Assembly (NCBI GenBank): GCA_950106755.1
Contig: OX467085.1
Span: 2,232,001-2,296,000 of the forward strand
DNA from: Climacium dendroides
Taxonomy: Eukaryota > Streptophyta > Bryopsida > Hypnales > Climaciaceae
DNA: 64,000 bases
Reading direction: 5' to 3'
Part shown: one piece after another, positions 1-12,820 of the stretch
How positions within the stretch are numbered: the stretch's first letter is position 1
How the letters are laid out: each line of letters begins with the position of its first letter
Made by a program: the position numbers and the translations under genes
The notes under the pieces: generated by a model
The model's database searches: none
The model's input: only the letters and a program-made list of their open reading frames with translations
Told to the model about the DNA's origin: nothing

Positions 1-189
1 GAAATTATAACACACAAGTTGCAAATCGTCGAAATAGTTAGGATTCATGGAAAAATGAAGTTTAAGAAAACCATATGGCTTCCCCTTACTTTTTCAATCG
101 AAATGGGTGTTAAAAAAATCAGACTCTAAAAATCATGCTGTATTTAATAGAAACCAAACCAATAAATTATAGGCTTTTGACGTGGAAGC
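1..189 (+). repeat. Partial monomer at the left edge
   Basis: The window opens six bases into a 195-bp class-B monomer (AACCATATGGC type, with a private CCCCTTACTTTT near 85), so the array continues to the left. The AACCATATGGC type is otherwise seen only from about 27.5 kb rightwards. Confidence 0.9.
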
Positions 190-614
190 ATGTCCGAAAT
201 CATAACACACAAGTTGCAAATCGTCGAAATAGTTAGGATTCATGGAAAAATGAAGTTTAAGAGAACCCTATTGCTTCCCCACACTTTTTCAATTGAAATG
301 GGTGTTAAAAAAATCAGACTCTAAAAATCATGCTGTATTCAATAGATACCAAATCAATAAATTATAGGCTTTTGACGTAGAAGCATGTCCGAAATTATAA
401 CACACAAGTTGCAAATCGTCGAAATAGTTAGGATTCATGGAAAAATGAAGTTTAAGAGAACCCTATTGCTTCCCCACACTTTTTCAATTGAAATGGGTGT
501 TGAAGAATGAGACTCTAAAAATCATGTTGTATTTAATAGATACCAAACCAATAAATTATAGGCTTTTGACGTGGAAGCATGTCCGAAATCATAACACACA
601 AGTTGCAAATCTTC

Positions 615-2089
615 GAAATAGTTAGGATTCATAGAAAAATGAAGTTTAAGAGAACCCTATTGCTTCCCCAGTCTTTTTCAATCGAAATGGGTGTTAAAAA
701 TAATCAGACTCTAAAAATCATGCTGTATTTAATAGAAACCAAACCAATAAATTATAGGCTTTTGACGTGGAAGCATGTCCGAAATTATAACACACAAGTT
801 GCAAATCGTCGAAATAGTTAGGATTCATGGAAAAATGAAGTTTAAGAGAACCCTATTGCTTCCCCACACTTTTTCATTTGAAATGGGTGTTGGAAAATGA
901 GACTCTAAAAATCATGTTGTATTTAATAGATACCAAACCAATAAATTATAGGCTTTTGACGTGGAAGCATGTCCGAAATTATAACACACAAGTTGCAAAT
1001 CGTCGAAATAGTTAGGATTCATGGAAAAATGAAGTTTAAGAGAACCCTATTGCTTCCGCACACTTTTTCAATTGAAATGGGTGTTGAAGAATGAGACTCT
1101 AAAAATCATGTTGTATTTAATAGATACCAAACCAATAAATTATAGGCTTTTGACGTGGAAGCATGTCCGAAATCATAACACACAAGTTGCAAATCTTCGA
1201 AATAGTTAGGATTCATGGATAAATGAAGTTTAAGAGAACCCTATTGCTTTCCCACACTTTTTCAATTGAAATGGGTGTTGAAGAATCAGACTCTAAAAAT
1301 CATGTTGTATTTAATAGATACCAAACCAATAAATTATAGGCTTTTGACGTCGAAGCATGTCCGAAATTATAACACACAAGTTGCAAATCGTCGAAATAGT
1401 TAGGATTCATGGAAAAATGAAGTTTAAGAAAACCGTATTGCTTCCCCACACTTTTTCAATCGAAATGGGTGTTAAAAAAATCAGACTCTAAAAATCATGC
1501 TGTATTTAATAGAAACCAAACCAATAAATTATAGGCTTTTGACGTGGAAGCATGTCCGAAATCATAACACACAAGTTGCAAATCGTCGAAATAGTTAGGA
1601 TTCATGGAAAAATGAAGTTTAAGAGAACCCTATTGCTTCCCCACACTTTTGCAATTGAAATGGGTGTTGAAGAATGAGACTCTAAAAATCATGTTGTATT
1701 CAATAGATACCAAACCAATAAATTATAGGCTTTTGACGTGGAAGCATGTCCGAAATTATAACACACAAGTTGCAAATCGTCGAAATAGTTAGGATTCATG
1801 GAAAAATGAAGTTTAAGAAAACCGTATTGCTTCCCCACACTTTTTCAATCGAAATGGGTGTTAAAAAAATCAGACTCTAAAAATCATGCTGTATTTAATA
1901 GATACCAAACCAATAAATTATAGGCTTTTGACGTGGAAGCATGTCCGAAATCATAACACACAAGTTGCAAATCGTCGAAATAGTTAGGATTCATGGATAA
2001 ATGAAGTTTAAGAGAACCCTATTGCTTCCCCACACTTTTTCAATTGAAATGGGTGTTGAAGAATGAGACTCTAAAAATCATGTTGTATT
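615..2089 (+). repeat. Segmental duplication A, copy 1 (offset 4,083 bp)
   Basis: This stretch matches 4,698-6,172 at a constant offset of 4,083 bp (21 monomers). Shared private variants include TTCATAGAAAAATG, GTGTTGGAAAATGAG (888 and 4,971), AAGAATCAGAC (1,281 and 5,364) and CTTTTGCAATTG (1,651 and 5,734). The match ends at 2,090/6,173, where TTT becomes TTC in TATTTAATAG. Confidence 0.88.
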
Positions 2090-2534
2090 TAATAGATACC
2101 AAACCAATAAATTATAGGCTTTTGACGTGGAAGCATGTCCGAAATTATAATACACAAGTTGCAAATCGTCGAAATAGTTAGGATTCATGGATAAATGAAG
2201 TTTAAGAGAACCCTATTGCTTCCCCACACTTTTTCAATTGAAATGGGTGTTGAAGAATGAGACTCTAAAAATCATGTTGTATTTAATAGATACCAAACCA
2301 ATAAATTATAGGCTTTTGACGTCAAAGCATGTCCGAAATTATAACACACAAGTTGCAAATCGTCGAAATAGTTAGGATTCATGGAAAAATGAAGTTTAAG
2401 AAAACCGTATTGCTTCCCCACACTTTTTCAATCGAAATGGGTGTTAAAAAAATCAGACTCTAAAAATCATGCTGTATTTAATAGAAACCAAACCAATAAA
2501 TTATAGGCTTTTGACGTGGAAGCATGTCCGAAAT

Positions 2535-4523
2535 CATAACACACAAGTTGCAAATCGTCGAAATAGTTAGGATTCATGGAAAAATGAAGTTTAAGAGAAC
2601 CCTATTGCTTCCCCACACTTTTTCAATTGAAATGGGTGTTGAAGAATGAGACTCTAAAAATCATGTTGTATTCAATAGATACCAAATCAATAAATTATAG
2701 GCTTTTGACGTGGAAGCATGTCCGAAATCATAACACACAAGTTGCAAATCGTCGAAATAGTTAGGATTCATGGAAAAATGAAGTTTAAGAGAACCCTATT
2801 GCTTCCCCACACTTTTTCAATTGAAATGGGTGTTGAAGAATGAGACTCTAAAAATCATGTTGTATTTAATAGATACCAAACCAATAAATTATAGGCTTTT
2901 GACGTGGAAGCATGTCCGAAATTATAATACACAAGTTGCAAATCGTCGAAATAGTTAGGATTCATGGATAAATGAAGTTTAAGAGAACCCTATTGCTTCC
3001 CCACACTTTTTCAATTGAAATGGGTGTTGAAGAATGAGACTCTAAAAATCATGTTGTATTTAATAGATACCAAACCAATAAATTATAGGCTTTTGACGTC
3101 AAAGCATGTCCGAAATTATAACACACAAGTTGCAAATCGTCGAAATAGTTAGGATTCATGGAAAAATGAAGTTTAAGAAAACCGTATTGCTTCCCCACAC
3201 TTTTTCAATCGAAATGGGTGTTAAAAAAATCAGACTCTAAAAATCATGCTGTATTTAATAGAAACCAAACCAATAAATTATAGGCTTTTGACGTGGAAGC
3301 ATGTCCGAAATCATAACACACAAGTTGCAAATCATCGAAATAGTTAGGATTCATGGAAAAATGAAGTTTAAGAGAACCCTATTGCTTCCCTACACTTTTT
3401 CAATTGAAATGGGTGTTGAAGAATGAGACTCTAAAAATCATGTTGTATTTAATAGATACCAAACCCATAAATTATAGGCTTTTGACGTGGAAGCATGTCC
3501 GAAATCATAACACACAAGTTGCAAATCGTCGAAATAGTTAGGATTCATGGAAAAATGAAGTTTAAGAGAACCCTATTGCTTCCCTACACTTTTTCAATTG
3601 AAATGGGTGTTGAAGAATGAGACTCTAAAAATCATGTTGTATTTAATAGAAACCAAACCAATAAATTATAGGCTTTTGACGTGGAAGCATGTCCGAAATC
3701 ATAACACACAAGTTGCAAATCGTCGAAATAGTTAGGATTCATGGAAAAATGAAGTTTAAGAGAACCCTATTGCTTCCGCACACTTTTTCAATTGAAATGG
3801 GTGTTGAAGAATGAGACTCTAAAAATCATGTTGTATTTAATAGATACCAAACCCATAAATTATAGGCTTTTGACGTGGAAGCATGTCCGAAATCATAACA
3901 CACAAGTTGCAAATCTTCGAAATAGTTAGGATTCATGGAAAAATGAAGTTTAAGAGAACCCTATTGCTTCCCCAGTCTTTTTCAATCGAAATGGGTGTTA
4001 AAAATAATCAGACTCTAAAAATCATGCTGTATTTAATAGAAACCAAACCAATAAATTATAGGCTTTTGACGTGGAAGCATGTCCGAAATTATAACACACA
4101 AGTTGCAAATCGTCGAAATAGTTAGGATTCATGGAAAAATGAAGTTTAAGAGAACCCTATTGCTTCCCCACACTTTTTCATTTGAAATGGGTGTTGAAAA
4201 ATGAGACTCTAAAAATCATGTTGTATTTAATAGATACCAAACCAATAAATTATAGGCTTTTGACGTGGAAGCATGTCCGAAATTATAACACACAAGTTGC
4301 AAATCGTCGAAATAGTTAGGATTCATGGAAAAATGAAGTTTAAGAGAACCCTATTGCTTCCGCACACTTTTTCAATTGAAATGGGTGTTGAAGAATGAGA
4401 CTCTAAAAATCATGTTGTATTTAATAGATACCAAACCAATAAATTATAGGCTTTTGTTGTCGAAGCATGTCCGAAATTATAACACACAAGTTGCAAATCG
4501 TCGAAATAGTTAGGATTCATGGA
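2535..4523 (+). repeat. Segmental duplication B, copy 1 (offset 3,694 bp)
   Basis: Matches 6,229-8,217 at a 3,694-bp offset (19 monomers). Shared markers are TTCAATAGATACCAAATCAAT, ATAATACAC, the 196-bp monomers at 3,883 and 7,577, and the GTTGTCGAAGC junction (CTTTTGTTG at 4,451 and 8,145). It is the continuation of duplication A with 389 bp (two monomers) more in this copy. Confidence 0.86.
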
Positions 4524-4697
4524 AAAATGAAGTTTAAGAGAACCCTATTGCTTTCCCACACTTTTTCAATTGAAATGGGTGTTAAAAAAATCAGACTCTA
4601 AAAATCATGTTGTATTTAATAGAAACCAAACCAATAAATTATAGGCTTTTGACGTGGAAGCATGTCCGAAATTATAACACACAAGTTGCAAATCGTC

Positions 4698-6172
4698 GAA
4701 ATAGTTAGGATTCATAGAAAAATGAAGTTTAAGAGAACCCTATTGCTTCCCCAGTCTTTTTCAATCGAAATGGGTGTTAAAAATAATCAGACTCTAAAAA
4801 TCATGCTGTATTTAATAGAAACCAAACCAATAAATTATAGGCTTTTGACGTGGAAGCATGTCCGAAATTATAACACACAAGTTGCAAATCGTCGAAATAG
4901 TTAGGATTCATGGAAAAATGAAGTTTAAGAGAACCCTATTGCTTCCCCACACTTTTTCATTTGAAATGGGTGTTGGAAAATGAGACTCTAAAAATCATGT
5001 TGTATTTAATAGATACCAAACCAATAAATTATAGGCTTTTGACGTGGATGCATGTCCGAAATTATAACACACAAGTTGCAAATCGTCGAAATAGTTAGGA
5101 TTCATGGAAAAATGAAGTTTAAGAGAACCCTATTGCTTCCGCACACTTTTTCAATTGAAATGGGTGTTGAAGAATGAGACTCTAAAAATCATGTTGTATT
5201 TAATAGATACCAAACCAATAAATTATAGGCTTTTGACGTGGAAGCATGTCCGAAATCATAACACACAAGTTGCAAATCTTCAAAATAGTTAGGATTCATG
5301 GATAAATGAAGTTTAAGAGAACCCTATTGCTTTCCCACACTTTTTCAATTGAAATGGGTGTTGAAGAATCAGACTCTAAAAATCATGTTATATTTAATAG
5401 ATACCAAACCAATAAATTATAGGCTTTTGACGTCGAAGCATGTCCGAAATTATAACACACAAGTTGCAAATCGTCGAAATAGTTAGGATTCATGGAAAAA
5501 TGAAGTTTAAGAAAACCGTATTGCTTCCCCACACTTTTTCAATCGAAATGGGTGTTAAAAAAATCAGACTCTAAAAATCATGCTGTATTTAATAGAAACC
5601 AAACCAATAAATTATAGGCTTTTGACGTGGAAGCATGTCCGAAATCATAACACACAAGTTGCAAATCGTCGAAATAGTTAGGATTCATGGAAAAATGAAG
5701 TTTAAGAGAACCCTATTGCTTCCCCACACTTTTGCAATTGAAATGGGTGTTGAAGAATGAGACTCTAAAAATCATGTTGTATTCAATAGATACCAAACCA
5801 ATAAATTATAGGCTTTTGACGTGGAAGCATGTCCGAAATTATAACACACAAGTTGCAAATCGTCGAAATAGTTAGGATTCATGGAAAAATGAAGTTTAAG
5901 AAAACCGTATTGCTTCCCCACACTTTTTCAATCGAAATGGGTGTTAAAAAAATCAGACTCTAAAAATCATGCTGTATTTAATAGATACCAAACCAATAAA
6001 TTATAGGCTTTTGACGTGGAAGCATGTCCGAAATCATAACACACAAGTTGCAAATCGTCGAAATAGTTAGGATTCATGGATAAATGAAGTTTAAGAGAAC
6101 CCTATTGCTTCCCCACACTTTTTCAATTGAAATGGGTGTTGAAGAATGAGACTCTAAAAATCATGTTGTATT
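4698..6172 (+). repeat. Segmental duplication A, copy 2
   Basis: Second copy of 615-2,089, in the same order and orientation. Small differences (CTTCAAAATAG near 5,280, GTTATATTTAATAG near 5,390, GATGCATG near 5,049) show divergence since copying. The segment continues into duplication B at a different offset, which implies a two-monomer indel between copies. Confidence 0.88.
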
Positions 6173-6228
6173 CAATAGATACCAAACCAATAAATTATAG
6201 GCTTTTGACGTCGAAGCATGTCCGAAAT

Positions 6229-8217
6229 TATAACACACAAGTTGCAAATCGTCGAAATAGTTAGGATTCATGGAAAAATGAAGTTTAAGAGAACCCTATT
6301 GCTTCCCCACACTTTTTCAATTGAAATGGGTGTTGAAGAATGAGACTCTAAAAATCATGTTGTATTCAATAGATACCAAATCAATAAATTATAGGCTTTT
6401 GACGTGGAAGCATGTCCGAAATCATAACACACAAGTTGCAAATCGTCGAAATAGTTAGGATTCATGGAAAAATGAAGTTTAAGAGAACCCTATTGCTTCC
6501 CCACACTTTTTCAATTGAAATGGGTGTTGAAGAATGAGACTCTAAAAATCATGTTGTATTTAATAGATACCAAACCAATAAATTATAGGCTTTTGACGTG
6601 GAAGCATGTCCGAAATTATAATACACAAGTTGCAAATCGTCGAAATAGTTAGGATTCATGGATAAATGAAGTTTAAGAGAACCCTATTGCTTCCCCACAC
6701 TTTTTCAATTGAAATGGGTGTTGAAGAATGAGACTCTAAAAATCATGTTGTATTTAATAGATACCAAACCAATAAATTATAGGCTTTTGACGTCAAAGCA
6801 TGTCCGAAATTATAACACACAAGTTGCAAATCGTCGAAATAGTTAGGATTCATGGAAAAATGAAGTTTAAGAAAACCGTATTGCTTCCCCACACTTTTTC
6901 AATCGAAATGGGTGTTAAAAAAATCAGACTCTAAAAATCATGCTGTATTTAATAGAAACCAAACCAATAAATTATAGGCTTTTGACGTGGAAGCATGTCC
7001 GAAATCATAACACACAAGTTGCAAATCGTCGAAATAGTTAGGATTCATGGAAAAATGAAGTTTAAGAGAACCCTATTGCTTCCCTACACTTTTTCAATTG
7101 AAATGGGTGTTGAAGAATGAGACTCTAAAAATCATGTTGTATTTAATAGATACCAAACCCATAAATTATAGGCTTTTGACGTGGAAGCATGTCCGAAATC
7201 ATAACACACAAGTTGCAAATCGTCGAAATAGTTAGGATTCATGGAAAAATGAAGTTTAAGAGAACCCTATTGCTTCCCTACACTTTTTCAATTGAAATGG
7301 GTGTTGAAGAATGAGACTCTAAAAATCATGTTGTATTTAATAGAAACCAAACCAATAAATTATAGGCTTTTGACGTGGAAGCATGTCCGAAATCATAACA
7401 CACAAGTTGCAAATCGTCGAAATAGTTAGGATTCATGGAAAAATGAAGTTTAAGAGAACCCTATTGCTTCCCTACACTTTTTCAATTGAAATGGGTGTTG
7501 AAGAATGAGACTCTAAAAATCATGTTGTATTTAATAGATACCAAACCCATAAATTATAGGCTTTTGACGTGGAAGCATGTCCGAAATCATAACACACAAG
7601 TTGCAAATCTTCGAAATAGTTAGGATTCATGGAAAAATGAAGTTTAAGAGAACCCTATTGCTTCCCCAGTCTTTTTCAATCGAAATGGGTGTTAAAAATA
7701 ATCAGACTCTAAAAATCATGTTGTATTTAATAGAAACCAAACCAATAAATTATAGGCTTTTGACGTGGAAGCATGTCCGAAATTATAACACACAAGTTGC
7801 AAATCGTCGAAATAGTTAGGATTCATGGAAAAATGAAGTTTAAGAGAACCCTATTGCTTCCCCACACTTTTTCATTTGAAATGGATGTTGAAAAATGAGA
7901 CTCTAAAAATCATGTTGTATTTAATAGATACCAAACCAATAAATTATAGGCTTTTGACGTGGAAGCATGTCCGAAATTATAACACACAAGTTGCAAATCG
8001 TCGAAATAGTTAGGATTCATGGAAAAATGAAGTTTAAGAGAACCCTATTGCTTCCGCACACTTTTTCAATTGAAATGGGTGTTGAAGAATGAGACTCTAA
8101 AAATCATGTTGTATTTAATAGATACCAAACCAATAAATTATAGGCTTTTGTTGTCGAAGCATGTCCGAAATTATAACACACAAGTTGCAAATCGTCGAAA
8201 TAGTTAGGATTCATGGA
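6229..8217 (+). repeat. Segmental duplication B, copy 2
   Basis: Second copy of 2,535-4,523. Together with duplication A this makes about 3.5 kb of colinear repeated satellite. Differences from copy 1 include CTTCCCTAC where copy 1 has CTTCCGCAC (near 7,470 versus 3,776) and GGATGTTG in place of GGGTGTTG near 7,885. Confidence 0.85.
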
Positions 8218-9598
8218 TAAATGAAGTTTAAGAGAACCCTATTGCTTTCCCACACTTTTTCAATTGAAATGGGTGTTGAAGAATGAGACTCTAAAAATCA
8301 TGTTGTATTTAATAGATACCAAACCAATAAATTATAGGCTTTTGACGTGGAAGCATGTCCGAAATTATAACACACAAGTTGCAAATCGTCGAAATAGTTA
8401 GGATTCATGGAAAAATGAAGTTTAAGAGAACCCTATTGCTTCCGCACACTTTTTCAATTGAAATGGGTGTTGAAGAATGAGACTCTAAAAATCATGTTGT
8501 ATTTAATAGATACCAAACCAATAAATTATAGGCTTTTGACGTGGAAGCATGTCCGAAATTATAACACACAAGTTGCAAATCGTCGAAATAGTTAGGATTC
8601 ATGGAAAAATGAAGTTTAAGAGAACCCTATTGCTTCCCCACACTTTTTCAATCGAAATGGGTGTTAAAAAAATCAGACTTTAAAAATCATGCTGTATTTA
8701 ATAGAAACCAAACCAATAAATTATAGGCTTTTGACATGGAAGCATGTCCGAAATTATAACACACAAGTTGCAAATCGTCGAAATAGTTAGGATTCATGGA
8801 TAAATGAAGTTTAAGAGAACCCTATTGCTTTCCCACACTTTTTCAATTGAAATGGGTGTTGAAGAATGAGACTCTAAAAATCATGTTGTATTTAATAGAT
8901 ACCAAACCAATAAATTATAGGCTTTTGACGTGGAAGCATGTCCGAAATTATAACACACAAGTTGCAAATCGTCGAAATAGTTAGGATTCATGGATAAATG
9001 AAGTTTAAGAGAACCCTATTGCTTTCCCACACTTTTTCAATCGAAATGGGTGTTAAAAAAATCAGACTCTAAAAATCATACTGTATTTAATAGAAACCAA
9101 ACCAATAAATTATAGGCTTTTGACGTGGAAGCATGTCCGAAATTATAACACACAAGTTGCAAATCGTCGAAATACTTAGGATTCATGGAAAAATGAAGTT
9201 TAAGAGAACCCTATTGCTTCCCCACACTTTTTCAATTGAAATGGGTGTTGAAGAATGAGACTCTAAAAATCATGTTGTATTTAATAGATACCAAACCAAT
9301 AAATTATAGGCTTTTGACGTCAAAGCATGTCCGAAATTATAACACACAAGTTGCAAATCGTCGAAATAGTTAGGATTCATGGAAAAATGAAGTTTAAGAA
9401 AACCGTATTGCTTCCCCACACTTTTTCAATCGAAATGGGTGTTAAAAAAATCAGACTCTAAAAATCATGCTGTATTTAATAGAAACCAAACCAATAAATT
9501 ATAGGCTTTTGACGTGGAAGCATGTCCGAAATCATAACACACAAGTTGCAAATCGTCGAAATAGTTAGGATTCATGGAAAAATGAAGTTTAAGAGAAC
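8145..9598 (+). repeat. Segment shared with 21,757-23,210 (offset 13,612 bp)
   Basis: A run of about seven monomers with the ordered markers GTTGTCGAAGC, CTTCCGCAC, CAGACTTTAAAAATC, GACATGGAAGC, CATACTGTA, AATACTTAGG and GACGTCAAAGC. The same order recurs 70 monomers downstream: GTTGTCG 8,145/21,757, GACATGG 8,731/22,343, GACGTCAAAGC 9,316/22,928. This is the longest-range colinear copy I confirmed in the window. Confidence 0.84.
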
Positions 9599-12045
9599 CC
9601 TATTGCTTCCCCACACTTTTTCAATTGAAATGGGTGTTGAAGAATGAGACTCTAAAAATCATGTTGTATTTAATAGATACCAAACCAATAAATTATAGGC
9701 TTTTGACGTCAAAGCATGTCCGAAATTATAACACACAAGTTGCAAATCGTCGAAATAGTTAGGATTCATGGAAAAATGAAGTTTAAGAGAACCCTATTGC
9801 TTCCCCACACTTTTTCAATTGAAATGGGTGTTGAAGAATGAGACTCTAAAAATCATGTTGTATTCAATAGATACCAAACCAATAAATTATAGGCTTTTGA
9901 CGTCGAAGCATGTCCGAAATTATAACACACAAGTTGCAAATCGTCGAAATAGTTAGGATTCATGGAAAAATGAAGTTTAAGAGAACCCTATTGCTTCCCC
10001 ACACTTTTTCAATTGAAATGGGTGTTGAAGAATGAGACTCTAAAAATCATGTTGTATTCAATAGATACCAAATCAATAAATTATAGGCTTTTGACGTGGA
10101 AGCATGTCCGAAATTATAACACACAAGTTGCAAATCGTCGAAATAGTTAGGATTCATGGAAAAATGAAGTTTAAGAGAACCCTATTGCTTCCCCACACTT
10201 TTTCAATTGAAATGGGTGTTGAAGAATGAGACTCTAAAAATCATGTTGTATTTAATAGATACCAAACCAATAAATTATAGGCTTTTGACGTGGAAGCATG
10301 TCCGAAATTATAATACACAAGTTGCAAATCGTCGAAATAGTTAGGATTCATGGATAAATGAAGTTTAAGAGAACCCTATTGCTTCCCCACACTTTTTCAA
10401 TTGAAATGGGTGTTGAAGAATGAGACTCTAAAAATCATGTTGTATTTAATAGATACCAAACCAATAAATTATAGGCTTTTGACGTCAAAGCATGTCCGAA
10501 ATTATAACACACAAGTTGCAAATCGTCGAAATAGTTAGGATTCATGGAAAAATGAAGTTTAAGAAAACCGTATTGCTTCCCCACACTTTTTCAATCGAAA
10601 TGGGTGTTAAAAAAATCAGACTCTAAAAATCATGCTGTATTTAATAGAAACCAAACCAATAAATTATAGGCTTTTGACGTGGAAGCATGTCCGAAATCAT
10701 AACACACAAGTTGCAAATCGTCGAAATAGTTAGGATTCATGGAAAAATGAAGTTTAAGAGAACCCTATTGCTTCCCTACACTTTTTCAATTGAAATGGGT
10801 GTTGAAGAATGAGACTCTAAAAATCATGTTGTATTTAATAGATACCAAACCCATAAATTATAGGCTTTTGACGTGGAAGCATGTCCGAAATCATAACACA
10901 CAAGTTGCAAATCGTCGAAATAGTTAGGATTCATGGAAAAATGAAGTTTAAGAGAACCCTATTGCTTCCCCACACTTTTTCAATTGAAATGGGTGTTGAA
11001 GAATGAGACTCTAAAAATCATGTTGTATTTAATAGATACCAAACCAATAAATTATAGGCTTTTGACGTGGAAGCATGTCCGAAATTATAATACACAAGTT
11101 GCAAATCGTCGAAATAGTTAGGATTCATGGATAAATGAAGTTTAAGAGAACCCTATTGCTTCCCCAGTCTTTTTCAATTGAAATGGGTGTTGAAGAATGA
11201 GACTCTAACAATCATGTTGTATTTAATAGATACCAAACCAATAAATTATAGGCTTTTGACGTCAAAGCATGTCCGAAATTATAACACACAAGTTGCAAAT
11301 CGTCGAAATAGTTAGGATTCATGGAAAAATGAAGTTTAAGAAAACCGTATTGCTTCCCCACACTTTTTCAATCGAAATGGGTGTTAAAAAAATCAGACTC
11401 TAAAAATCATGCTGTATTTAATAGAAACCAAACCAATAAATTATAGGCTTTTGACGTGGAAGCATGTCCGAAATTATAACACACAAGTTGCAAATCGTCG
11501 AAATAGTTAGGATTCATGGAAAAATGAAGTTTAAGAGAACCCTATTGCTTCCCCACACTTTTTCAATTGAAATGGGTGTTGAAGAATGAGACTCTAAAAA
11601 TCATGTTGTATTCAATAGATACCAAATCAATAAATTATAGGCTTTTGACGTGGAAGCATGTCCGAAATTATAACACACAAGTTGCAAATCGTCGAAATAG
11701 TTAGGATTCATGGAAAAATGAAGTTTAAGAGAACCCTATTGCTTCCCCACACTTTTTCAATTGAAATGGGTGTTGAAGAATGAGACTCTAAAAATCATGT
11801 TGTATTTAATAGATACCAAACCAATAAATTATAGGCTTTTGACGTGGAAGCATGTCCGAAATTATAATACACAAGTTGCAAATCGTCGAAATAGTTAGGA
11901 TTCATGGATAAATGAAGTTTAAGAGAACCCTATTGCTTCCCCACACTTTTTCAATTGAAATGGGTGTTGAAGAATGAGACTCTAAAAATCATGTTGTATT
12001 TAATAGATACCAAACCAATAAATTATAGGCTTTTGACGTCAAAGC

Positions 12046-12240
12046 ATGTCCGAAATTATAACACACAAGTTGCAAATCGTCGAAATAGTTAGGATTCATG
12101 GAAAAATGAAGTTTAAGAAAACCGTATTGCTTCCCCACACTTTTTCAATCGAAATGGGTGTTAAAAAAATCAGACTCTAAAAATCATGCTGTATTTAATA
12201 GAAACCAAACCAATAAATTATAGGCTTTTGACGTGGAAGC
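12046..12240 (+). repeat. Reference class-B monomer (195 bp)
   Basis: This is a 195-bp monomer of the second haplotype class. It has AAGAAAACCG instead of AGAGAACCC, CAATCGAAA instead of CAATTGAAA, GTTAAAAAAATCAG instead of GTTGAAGAATGAG (the extra base lies here), CATGCTG instead of CATGTTG, and TAGAAACC instead of TAGATACC. The last four differences almost always travel together across the window, so class B is a distinct lineage and not random substitution. Left-hand class-B monomers carry AACCGTATTGC. Many right-hand ones carry AACCATATGGC or AACCCTATTGC. Confidence 0.93.
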
Positions 12241-12434
12241 ATGTCCGAAATCATAACACACAAGTTGCAAATCGTCGAAATAGTTAGGATTCATGGAAAA
12301 ATGAAGTTTAAGAGAACCCTATTGCTTCCCTACACTTTTTCAATTGAAATGGGTGTTGAAGAATGAGACTCTAAAAATCATGTTGTATTTAATAGATACC
12401 AAACCCATAAATTATAGGCTTTTGACGTGGAAGC

Positions 12435-12628
12435 ATGTCCGAAATCATAACACACAAGTTGCAAATCGTCGAAATAGTTAGGATTCATGGAAAAATGAAG
12501 TTTAAGAGAACCCTATTGCTTCCCCACACTTTTTCAATTGAAATGGGTGTTGAAGAATGAGACTCTAAAAATCATGTTGTATTTAATAGATACCAAACCA
12601 ATAAATTATAGGCTTTTGACGTGGAAGC
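12435..12628 (+). repeat. Reference class-A monomer (194 bp)
   Basis: This monomer matches the majority sequence at every position I used as a diagnostic. It has AATCGTCG, ATGGAAAAATG, AGAGAACCC, CTTCCCCAC, CAATTGAAATGGG, GTTGAAGAATGAG, CATGTTG, TTTAATAGATACC, CCAATAAATTATAGG and GACGTGG. It has 66 G+C in 194 bases. Class A is defined by the linked set CAATTG, GTTGAAGAATGAG, CATGTTG and GATACC. Common class-A sub-variants are CTTCCGCAC, CTTCCCTAC, CTTTCCCAC with ATGGATAAATG, CATTTGAAATGGG with GTTGAAAAATGAG, and CCCATAAAT. The boundary at the ATG is a convention chosen to count units. Confidence 0.95.
12532..12543. other. 12-bp perfect palindrome TTTCAATTGAAA in class-A monomers
   Basis: The sequence TTTCAATTGAAA equals its own reverse complement and recurs once per standard class-A monomer; this is one example. 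Class B (CAATCG) and the CATTTG and AATTCAAAT variants break the symmetry. Short dyads have been discussed as a common property of centromeric satellites that lack CENP-B boxes. A binding role here is inference only. Confidence 0.75.
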
Positions 12629-12808
12629 ATGTCCGAAATTATAATACACAAGTTGCAAATCGTCGAAATAGTTAGGATTCATGGATAAATGAAGTTTAAG
12701 AGAACCCTATTGCTTCCCCAGTCTTTTTCAATTGAAATGGGTGTTGAAGAATGAGACTCTAAAAATCATGTTGTATTTAATAGATACCAAACCAATAAAT
12801 TATAGGCT

Positions 12809-12820
12809 TTTGACGTCAAA
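12809..12820. other. 12-bp palindrome TTTGACGTCAAA, variant monomer junction
   Basis: In a subset of monomers GACGTGGAAGC is replaced by GACGTCAAAGC, which creates a perfect palindrome containing TGACGTCA, the consensus CRE/bZIP-type site. I located the GACGTC of this variant at 2318, 3095, 6789, 9316, 9705, 10481, 11258, 12035, 12812, 18653, 19042, 19818, 20595, 22928 and 24873, and saw none to the right of 24.9 kb. Whether any bZIP protein binds is unknown. The variant is chiefly useful as a lineage marker and usually precedes an AAGAAAACCG class-B monomer. Confidence 0.7.

Noticed and set aside
3883..3945. CENP-B-box-like sequence CTTCGAAATAGTTAGGA in AAATCTTCG monomers
   Set aside because: It keeps the TTCG and central A but has TAGG where the essential CGGG is required, and most monomers have GTCG in place of TTCG. 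The resemblance is probably chance.
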